Shown here one piece after another: positions 31,631 through 38,003 of a stretch of DNA of 38,003 nt; the first letter of the stretch is position 1, and every line of letters begins with the position of its first letter. The notes under the pieces are model-generated. The model saw only the letters and a program-made list of their open reading frames with translations. It searched no databases and had not been told where the DNA came from. Made by a program: the position numbers and the translations under genes. Source of the DNA: an uncultured Clostridium sp. (GTDB taxonomy: Bacteria > Bacillota > Clostridia > Clostridiales > Clostridiaceae); the NCBI GenBank assembly GCA_900543325.1, contig UQQU01000030.1:1-38003 (forward strand). Reading direction: 5' to 3'.

Positions 31631-32716
31631 ATGTTTATTAAAAGATTGCAAATGCTGAATTATAGAAATTATAATGTATTGGATATAAGTTTAGGTCCAC
31701 ATGTTAATGTTTTTATGGGTGATAATGCTCAAGGAAAAACTAATATATTAGAGGGCATATACTATTGTGCTTTTGCAAGATCTCATAGAACGTCAAAAGA
31801 TAGAGAACTTATTAATTGGAACTCTGACAATGCACTATTAAGTGTTACAGTTGGCAGAGAGAGATTAGACAAGAGAATAGATATAAGCATTCTTAAGGAC
31901 GGAAAAAAAGCAATACAAATAAATAAGATTAAAATAAAAAAGATAGGAGAACTATTTGGAAATTTTAATGTTGTAATGTTTTCTCCGGAAGATTTAAAAA
32001 TAATTAAAGATTCTCCCGGTGTAAGAAGAAAATTTATTGATATGGAGTTATGCCAATTAAATCCTAAATACTATTATAATCTTGTTCAGTATAATAAAGT
32101 TTTGAATGAAAGAAATAGTATATTAAGAAATCGAAATATAAATAAAGATATTTTAGATGTTTATGATATGCAATTGGTTGAATTTGGATATAATATAATA
32201 ATAGATAGATTAGAATATATTGAAAAATTAAATAAATATTCTGCTAAAATTCATTCTGATATAACTTCTGGAAAAGAAAGAATTGAATTTAAATATATTA
32301 GTACCATTAAAGATTTAGAAAACATAAGAGAAAATTTCTATTCACTTCTAGAAAAAAATAGGGTGAGAGATTGTGAACGAGGAATTACTTCCGTAGGGCC
32401 GCATAGAGATGATTTTAATGTTTTAATAAATGATATTGATACTAAGAGCTATGGTTCTCAAGGACAACAAAGAACTGCAGTTTTAACTATTAAGTTTTCA
32501 TCATTAAAAATAATAAAAGAACTTACAGGGGAATATCCAGTATTACTTTTAGATGATGTACTATCAGAATTAGATTTTAGTAGAAAAAGATATGTTTTAA
32601 GTACAATTGGAGATATACAAACTATTATTACATGTACTGGAATAGAAGATTTATATGAATATTTAGATGATAAATCTAAAGTTTTTAAAGTTAAGGATGG
32701 AGAAATCCTAAACTAA
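31631..32716 (+). CDS. recF: DNA replication and repair protein RecF
   Basis: SMC-like ATPase of the RecFOR pathway that helps load RecA at gaps. It is 361 residues from the ATG at 31631 (AAAGGTG before it; the in-frame GTG three codons up is part of that site). Walker A is GDNAQGKT (30-37), the ABC signature is YGSQGQQRT and Walker B LLLDDVLSELD. The N-terminal MFIKRLQMLNYRNY is typical. It follows yaaA and precedes remB by 13 bases. Confidence 0.97.
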   Translation: MFIKRLQMLNYRNYNVLDISLGPHVNVFMGDNAQGKTNILEGIYYCAFARSHRTSKDRELINWNSDNALLSVTVGRERLDKRIDISILKDGKKAIQINKIKIKKIGELFGNFNVVMFSPEDLKIIKDSPGVRRKFIDMELCQLNPKYYYNLVQYNKVLNERNSILRNRNINKDILDVYDMQLVEFGYNIIIDRLEYIEKLNKYSAKIHSDITSGKERIEFKYISTIKDLENIRENFYSLLEKNRVRDCERGITSVGPHRDDFNVLINDIDTKSYGSQGQQRTAVLTIKFSSLKIIKELTGEYPVLLLDDVLSELDFSRKRYVLSTIGDIQTIITCTGIEDLYEYLDDKSKVFKVKDGEILN

Positions 32717-32729
32717 GGGAGGAGAGCAT

Positions 32730-32990
32730 ATGTTTTTACATTTAGGAGAAAACGTAGTAGTACCAATAAAGGATGTAATTGGTATTTTTGATTTACAGAC
32801 ATCAATGTATAGTTCAGATACAATATCATTTTTAAGAATGGCTGAAGAAGACGGATTTGTTGAAAAGATTTCGAAGGAAAGTCCTAAATCATTTGTTATA
32901 GCAGAAGTTAATAAAATGAGTAAGGTGTATTTATCACCTATTTCATCATCTACTTTAACTAAGAGAACAAATATTGATTATAATCCTTAA
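32730..32990 (+). CDS. remB: extracellular matrix/biofilm regulator RemB (DUF370, YaaB)
   Basis: A small protein of 86 residues, the RemB/YaaB relative of the DNA-binding regulator RemA; DUF370 family. FLHLGENVVVPIKDVIGIFDLQ is the family start, and YLSPISSSTLTKR the conserved end. It has the usual recF-remB-gyrB position. GGGAGGAGAG precedes the ATG. A direct DNA-binding role here is inferred from RemA only. Confidence 0.9.
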   Translation: MFLHLGENVVVPIKDVIGIFDLQTSMYSSDTISFLRMAEEDGFVEKISKESPKSFVIAEVNKMSKVYLSPISSSTLTKRTNIDYNP

Positions 32991-33042
32991 GTCCAATATT
33001 TAGCCTTCATAGTTAAGACAATAAAAATATAAGGAGGAGTTT

Positions 33043-34959
33043 ATGTTGGAAGAGAATAAGCAAAGTTATGATGAAAGTCAGATTCAGGTTTTAGAAGGTT
33101 TAGAAGCTGTTAGAAAAAGACCTGGAATGTACATAGGGAGCACGAGTTCTAGAGGACTTCATCATTTAGTATACGAAATAGTAGATAATAGTATTGATGA
33201 AGCTTTAGCTGGATTTTGTAAAAACATAGAAGTTACAATAAATGAGGATAATTCAATTACTGTAGTTGACGATGGTAGAGGTATGCCTGTTGGTATACAT
33301 CCTAAAATGGGAAAGGCAACAGTAGAAGTAATAATGACTGTATTACATGCTGGTGGTAAATTTGGAGGCGGAGGATACAAAGTATCTGGTGGTCTTCATG
33401 GTGTTGGTGCATCAGTTGTTAACGCATTATCTGAATATTGTGAAGTTACGGTAAAAAGAGAAGGCTTTATATGGCAACAAAAATATTCAAGGGGAAATGT
33501 TCTTTGTGATTTAACTAAGATTGGTGAATCTGACGAGCATGGAACTAAAGTATTATTTAAGCCTGATCATGAAATATTTGAAGATACTGTATATGATTTT
33601 GAAATATTAGCAAGTAGATTAAGAGAATTAGCATTTCTTAATAAGGGAATAGCCATAACTTTAACAGATAATAGGGAAGAAGAACCAAGAGTTGAGAAGT
33701 ATCACTACGAAGGTGGTATAAAAGAATTCGTTTCTTACTTAAATAGAAATAAAGAAGTGTTACATGAATCTCCTATTTATGTTGAAGGAGAAAAGGATGG
33801 TATAATAGCAGAGATTGCACTTCAATATAACGATGGATATAATGAAAATTTATATTCTTTCGCAAATAATATAGACACAATTGAAGGTGGAACTCACTTG
33901 GCAGGATTCAAGAGTGCTTTAACTAGAGCAATAAATGATTATGCTAAGAGATTTGGTCACATAAAAGAAAATGATAAAAATCTTTCAGGTGATGATGCAA
34001 GAGAAGGTCTTACAGCTGTTATATCAGTTAAGATTTCTGAACCTCAATTTGAGGGTCAAACAAAAACTAAGCTTGGAAATTCAGAGGCAAGAGGAGTTGT
34101 AGATTCAATAGTTGCTGAAGGAGTAAGTATATTCTTAGAAGAAAATCCGGCTGTAGGTAAAATTATAATAGATAAAGCATTAATGGCTGCAAGAGCTAGG
34201 GATGCTGCAAGAAAGGCAAGAGAACTTACAAGAAAGTCTGCTCTTGAAAGATCTACACTTCCAGGAAAACTTGCTGATTGTTCATCAAAGGACCCAGCGG
34301 AATGTGAAATCTATATAGTCGAAGGGGATTCAGCAGGTGGATCAGCAAAGCAAGGAAGAAATAGAAAATTCCAAGCTATATTACCTTTAAGAGGTAAAAT
34401 TCTTAACGTTGAAAAACAAAGATTAGATAGAATTCTTAATGCTGATTCTATAAGATCAATGGTTACAGCTTTTGGAGCTGGAATAGGTAAAGATTTTGAT
34501 GTAGAAAAATTAAGATACAATAGAATAATAATAATGACCGATGCTGATGTTGATGGTGCTCACATAAGAACTTTATTATTAACGTTCTTCTATAGATATA
34601 TGAGACCATTAATTGATGAGGGGCACGTATATATAGCGCAACCACCATTATTTAAAGTTAGCAAGGGTAAGAAAGAAGCATATGCATATACAGACGAAGA
34701 ACTTGATAAAGTATTAGAAGAGTTTGGTGGAAAAGATAGTTCAACAAATATTCAAAGATACAAAGGTCTTGGTGAAATGAATGCAAATCAGTTATGGGAA
34801 ACAACTATGGACCCAGAACATAGAATTCTAAAAAAAGCCACTGTAAGTGATGCAATTGCTGCAGATGAAATATTTACTATCTTAATGGGTGATAAAGTTG
34901 AACCGAGAAGAGAATTCATTCAAAAGAATGCTAGTAAAATAAGCAATTTAGATATTTAG
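33043..34959 (+). CDS. gyrB: DNA gyrase subunit B
   Basis: ATPase subunit of gyrase, which introduces negative supercoils. It is 638 residues: a GHKL ATPase with Glu45/Asn49 in HLVYEIVDNSIDEA and the GGLHGVGASVVNA loop, then a transducer domain, then a TOPRIM with EGDSAGGSAKQGR, DADVDGAHIRTLLLTFFYR and the C-terminal RYKGLGEMN. AAGGAGGAG precedes the ATG at 33043. It is 35 bases before gyrA; the gap holds a short direct repeat. Confidence 0.99.
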   Translation: MLEENKQSYDESQIQVLEGLEAVRKRPGMYIGSTSSRGLHHLVYEIVDNSIDEALAGFCKNIEVTINEDNSITVVDDGRGMPVGIHPKMGKATVEVIMTVLHAGGKFGGGGYKVSGGLHGVGASVVNALSEYCEVTVKREGFIWQQKYSRGNVLCDLTKIGESDEHGTKVLFKPDHEIFEDTVYDFEILASRLRELAFLNKGIAITLTDNREEEPRVEKYHYEGGIKEFVSYLNRNKEVLHESPIYVEGEKDGIIAEIALQYNDGYNENLYSFANNIDTIEGGTHLAGFKSALTRAINDYAKRFGHIKENDKNLSGDDAREGLTAVISVKISEPQFEGQTKTKLGNSEARGVVDSIVAEGVSIFLEENPAVGKIIIDKALMAARARDAARKARELTRKSALERSTLPGKLADCSSKDPAECEIYIVEGDSAGGSAKQGRNRKFQAILPLRGKILNVEKQRLDRILNADSIRSMVTAFGAGIGKDFDVEKLRYNRIIIMTDADVDGAHIRTLLLTFFYRYMRPLIDEGHVYIAQPPLFKVSKGKKEAYAYTDEELDKVLEEFGGKDSSTNIQRYKGLGEMNANQLWETTMDPEHRILKKATVSDAIAADEIFTILMGDKVEPRREFIQKNASKISNLDI

Positions 34960-34977
34960 TACTAAAGATATTTAGTA
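34951..34977 (+). repeat. short direct repeat at the end of gyrB
   Basis: GATATTTAGTA at 34951-34961 and again at 34967-34977 (16-base offset). The first copy holds the gyrB stop. Confidence 0.7.
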
Positions 34978-34994
34978 TTAGTTGAGGTGAGTAC

Positions 34995-37541
34995 ATGAAC
35001 TTAAATGAGGGAAAATTTATACATGTAGATATAAATAAAGAAATGAAACAATGCTATATCGATTATGCCATGAGCGTAATCGTTGGGCGTGCTCTTCCAG
35101 ATGTAAGAGATGGTCTTAAACCAGTTCATAGAAGAATTCTTTATGCAATGCAAGAATTAGGTTTAGAACCAAACAAGGGATATAGAAAATGTGCCAGAAT
35201 AGTTGGGGAAGTTTTAGGTAAATATCACCCACATGGAGATACATCTGTTTATGATGCACTAGTAAGAATGGCTCAAGACTTTTCAATGAGATATATGCTT
35301 GTTGATGGTCATGGAAACTTTGGTTCTGTTGATGGTGATAGTGCTGCGGCAATGAGATATACAGAAGCAAAGATGAATAAAATATCAGTAGAAATGCTTA
35401 GAGATATAAATAAGAATACTGTAGATTTTATGCCAAACTTTGATGGTGAGGAGCAAGAACCAGTTGTATTACCTTCAAGATATCCAAACCTTTTAGTTAA
35501 TGGATCATCTGGTATAGCAGTTGGAATGGCTACTAATATTCCTCCTCATAACTTAGGTGAAGTTATAGATGGAACTATAATGTTAATAGATAATCCAGAA
35601 ACTACTGCATTAGAGCTTATGACATGCATTAAAGGGCCAGATTTCCCGACTGGTGGAATAATAATGGGTAAATCAGGTATAAGAGCTGCATATGAAACTG
35701 GTAAAGGTAAAGTTGTAGTTAGAGCTAAGACTGAAATAGAAGAAGAGAATGGAAGACATAGAATAGTAGTTACTGAAATACCATATCAAGTTAACAAGGC
35801 TAAGCTTATTGAAAATATAGCTGACTTAGTTAAGGATAAGAAGATTGTTGGAATATCTGATTTAAGAGATGAATCTGACAGAGAAGGTATGAGAATAGTA
35901 GTAGAGCTTAAGAAAGATGCAAATCCTAATGTTGTACTAAATTTATTATTTAAGCATACAAAGATGCAAGATACTTTTGGAGTAATAATGTTAGCTTTAG
36001 TTAATAATCAACCACAAGTATTAAACTTAAAACAAATATTAAGTAACTATATTAATTTCCAAAAGGAAGTTGTAACTAGAAGAACTATATTTGAACTTGA
36101 AAAGGCACAAGCAAGAGCTCATATTCTTGAAGGTTTAAGAATAGCATTAGATAATATTGATGAAGTTATAAGTATTATTAGAAGTTCAAAAACTGGAGAA
36201 ATAGCTAAAAATACTTTAATTAAGAGATTTGGATTATCAGAAAAGCAAGCGGTTGCTATTCTAGAAATGAGACTAAGAAGATTAACAGGCTTAGAGAGAG
36301 ATAAGATTGAAGAAGAATATGCAGAGCTAATGAAACTTATTGATTATTTAAATTCAATTCTTGCAAGTGAGGAATTACTATTAGGTGTAATTAAAGAGGA
36401 ATTACTTGAAATAAAATCTAGATATAATGATGAAAGAAGAACCCAAATAGAGAAAGTTGTAAATGATATTGATATTGAGGACTTAATTCAAGAAGAAGAA
36501 ACAGTTATAACTTTAACTCACACAGGATATATCAAGAGAATATCAGCTGATACATATTCTGCTCAAAGAAGAGGGGGAAGAGGAATACAAGCAATGTCTA
36601 CAAAAGAAGATGACTTTGTAGAACATGTTTTAGTAACTTCTACTCATTCAGATGTATTATTCTTTACTAATAGAGGTAGAGTATATAAGAAGAGAGCATA
36701 TGAAATACCAGATGCAGGAAGAACGGCTAAGGGTACAAATATAATAAATCTTATTCAAATAGAACAAGATGAAAGAATAGAAACTGTATTAACTGTTAGA
36801 GATAATATTGTAGATGGATATCTATTCATGGCAACTAAAAAAGGTTTAGTTAAGAAAACTCCATTATCAGAATTTAAAAATTTAAGAAAGAACGGACTTA
36901 TTGCTATTAATTTAAGAGAAGGTGATGAACTTCTTAAAGTTAAGGTAACAAGAGGAGATGCTGATATAATAATAGTTTCTCAAGATGGTAATGCAATTAA
37001 ATTTAATGAACAAGATGTAAGACCTATGGGAAGAACTGCATCAGGAGTTAAATCTATGAATTTAAGAGATGAAGATGTAGCTGTTTGTATGGATATAGCA
37101 TCAGATAATGAAGATTTATTAGTTATAAGTGAAAATGGATTTGGTAAGAGAACACCATTAACTCAATATAAGAAACAAAATAGAGGTGGAGTAGGTCTTA
37201 TTACTTATAAGATAAGTGAAAAGACTGGTAAGGTTGTAGGAGCTACTGTTTGTAGCCCAGAAAATGAGTTAATGCTTATAAATACTAGCGGCATAGCTAT
37301 AAGAATAAATGTTTCTGATATTTCAGTAACTAGTAGATCTGCAATGGGAGTTAGATTAATGAGAACTTCAGAAGATGAAAAGGTAGTAGCTATTGCTAAG
37401 ATAACTGGTACTAGCGATAACGAAAATGAAGAGCAATTAACATTAGAAGCTTGTGCAGATAATGCAATTGATTCAGATGATAAAGATACTAGCTTAGATA
37501 GATTAGTTCAAGAAGCCAAAAAAGAAGATATAGAAGAATAG
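34995..37541 (+). CDS. gyrA: DNA gyrase subunit A
   Basis: Breaks and rejoins DNA in gyrase. It is 848 residues. The catalytic tyrosine is Tyr122 in AAAMRYTEA, after the HPHGDTSVYDALVRM region. Thr83 and Asp87 occupy the usual quinolone-resistance positions: Thr83 is common in clostridia and Asp87 is unchanged, so no resistance substitution is evident. The C-terminal domain has the GyrA box QRRGGRG. An acidic tail follows (DSDDKDTSLDRLVQEAKKEDIEE). GAGGTGAG precedes the ATG. A terminator follows, then the rRNA operon. Confidence 0.99.
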   Translation: MNLNEGKFIHVDINKEMKQCYIDYAMSVIVGRALPDVRDGLKPVHRRILYAMQELGLEPNKGYRKCARIVGEVLGKYHPHGDTSVYDALVRMAQDFSMRYMLVDGHGNFGSVDGDSAAAMRYTEAKMNKISVEMLRDINKNTVDFMPNFDGEEQEPVVLPSRYPNLLVNGSSGIAVGMATNIPPHNLGEVIDGTIMLIDNPETTALELMTCIKGPDFPTGGIIMGKSGIRAAYETGKGKVVVRAKTEIEEENGRHRIVVTEIPYQVNKAKLIENIADLVKDKKIVGISDLRDESDREGMRIVVELKKDANPNVVLNLLFKHTKMQDTFGVIMLALVNNQPQVLNLKQILSNYINFQKEVVTRRTIFELEKAQARAHILEGLRIALDNIDEVISIIRSSKTGEIAKNTLIKRFGLSEKQAVAILEMRLRRLTGLERDKIEEEYAELMKLIDYLNSILASEELLLGVIKEELLEIKSRYNDERRTQIEKVVNDIDIEDLIQEEETVITLTHTGYIKRISADTYSAQRRGGRGIQAMSTKEDDFVEHVLVTSTHSDVLFFTNRGRVYKKRAYEIPDAGRTAKGTNIINLIQIEQDERIETVLTVRDNIVDGYLFMATKKGLVKKTPLSEFKNLRKNGLIAINLREGDELLKVKVTRGDADIIIVSQDGNAIKFNEQDVRPMGRTASGVKSMNLRDEDVAVCMDIASDNEDLLVISENGFGKRTPLTQYKKQNRGGVGLITYKISEKTGKVVGATVCSPENELMLINTSGIAIRINVSDISVTSRSAMGVRLMRTSEDEKVVAIAKITGTSDNENEEQLTLEACADNAIDSDDKDTSLDRLVQEAKKEDIEE

Positions 37542-37573
37542 AATAAGACTATTATTTAAAATAGAAATATTAT

Positions 37574-37623
37574 GTGGCAAATTATAAATACTGTGAGTAG
37601 TATTTAATGATTTGCCACTTTTT
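37574..37623 (+). terminator. terminator of gyrA
   Basis: GTGGCAAAT (37574-37582) pairs with ATTTGCCAC (37610-37618), and AAATACT (37586-37592) with AGTATTT (37599-37605), with a small internal loop. A T-run follows. Confidence 0.88.
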
Positions 37624-37784
37624 ATATGAAATTTAACTTAAAAATATCATATAAGAGCTAAAATAGTAATACTCTTATCCTAGTGTATCAATATTAGAAA
37701 ATTGGAGAAAATGATAGAAAAAGAATGAATAATAAGAATAAATTAGTATAAAGGAAAAATTGGTGAAAAATAAATAGTATCTTC

Positions 37785-37807
37785 GTGATAAGATAAAACA
37801 CGTCGCT
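37785..37807 (+). repeat. decayed first copy of the rRNA promoter unit
   Basis: GTGATAAGATAAAACACGTC followed by GCT repeats the -10 region of the two promoters downstream, 74 bases earlier. No acceptable -35 hexamer lies at the right distance (37766-37771 is AAAAAT). Confidence 0.55.
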
Positions 37808-37839
37808 GATGACTGACAAAAAAACAAAAGAAAAAAATG

Positions 37840-37868
37840 TTGACTTGTTAGTAATTAAGTGATAAGAT
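37840..37868 (+). promoter_or_regulatory. rRNA operon promoter P1
   Basis: TTGACT (37840-37845), 17-base spacer, TAAGAT (37863-37868). An A-rich UP-element-like run (37818-37838) precedes it. Confidence 0.85.
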
Positions 37869-37914
37869 AAATTACGTTGCTTGAGCGAAACGTTAAAAAC
37901 TTTTAAAAAAGTTG

Positions 37915-37943
37915 TTGACAGTAGCGAAAAGTAATGATAAGAT
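37915..37943 (+). promoter_or_regulatory. rRNA operon promoter P2
   Basis: TTGACA (37915-37920), 17-base spacer, TAAGAT (37938-37943), 75 bases after P1. An A/T-rich run precedes it. A small leader hairpin GTCGC-TTCGGT-GCGAC (37950-37965) follows. Confidence 0.88.
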
Positions 37944-37973
37944 AAAGAAGTCGCTTCGGTGCGACAGAGTAAA

Positions 37974-37986
37974 TGGTCTTTGAAAA
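37974..37986 (+). promoter_or_regulatory. boxA antitermination motif in the rRNA leader
   Basis: TGGTCTTTGAAAA matches the Gram-positive rRNA leader boxA type and is followed by TTGAACAG. The 16S rRNA gene is expected just after the window; no rRNA gene body is inside. Confidence 0.75.
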
Positions 37987-38003
37987 TTGAACAGAATATA
38001 GTT

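Noticed and set aside
1..38003. Mobile elements, CRISPR arrays, toxin-antitoxin or phage-defence genes
   Set aside because: Searched by eye for transposase or integrase motifs, direct-repeat arrays and defence-type domains; all genes belong to the conserved origin neighbourhood.

Overview
The window is strongly AT-rich and carries the replication-origin neighbourhood of a spore-forming Clostridium (sensu stricto type). The order rpmH-dnaA-dnaN-yaaA-recF-remB-gyrB-gyrA, followed by an rRNA operon leader, is typical of these genomes. So are the accompanying noc-parA-parB, rpsF-ssb-rpsR, gdpP-rplI-lonC and dnaB groups. Spore-former markers are LonC, YyaC and a Spo0J-type ParB. I see no phage, insertion sequence, CRISPR array or other mobile element. 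The species is not determined.

Left arm (1-28064). Almost every gene is on the minus strand, away from oriC and co-directional with the leftward fork. Reading outward from the origin: rpmH-rnpA-yidD-yidC-jag (ribosome protein, RNase P, membrane insertion), ending in a strong terminator; mnmE-mnmG-rsmG-noc (tRNA and rRNA modification plus nucleoid occlusion), with its own promoter; parA-parB-DUF4446, with two perfect parS sites; DUF3343, an MscS channel and DUF951; rpsF-ssb-rpsR; a MazG-like gene, gdpP, rplI and lonC; dnaB-proC; T-box-controlled argS; purA; two DUF1858-type genes; and an acyl-ACP thioesterase. Three genes run against the fork: malic enzyme (2953-4125), a class V aminotransferase/cysteine desulfurase (16452-17609) and yyaC (17672-18244).

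Origin (28199-30170). oriC is bipartite around dnaA. A cluster of eight DnaA boxes lies upstream of dnaA. A second cluster downstream contains an inverted pair of boxes, a box followed directly by six DnaA-trio triplets, and an AT-rich stretch that is the likely unwinding site. The inverted pair also has the form of an intrinsic terminator for dnaA.

Right arm (30212-38003). dnaN, yaaA, recF, remB, gyrB and gyrA are all on the plus strand. A terminator hairpin follows gyrA. The window then ends in an rRNA leader with two good tandem promoters, a third decayed copy and a boxA antitermination motif; the 16S gene should start just outside.

Most genes here are conserved housekeeping genes and I do not see an obviously new multi-gene system. 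The most interesting points are regulatory or evolutionary: DnaA boxes reused as a terminator, strong Shine-Dalgarno sequences separated from the parA and yaaA starts by predicted hairpins, a Noc protein with all four NBS-specificity residues but no visible membrane-targeting helix, a cysteine-less DUF1858 paralog beside a normal one, a perfect inverted repeat inside yyaC, and a divergent DUF3343/cysteine desulfurase pair.
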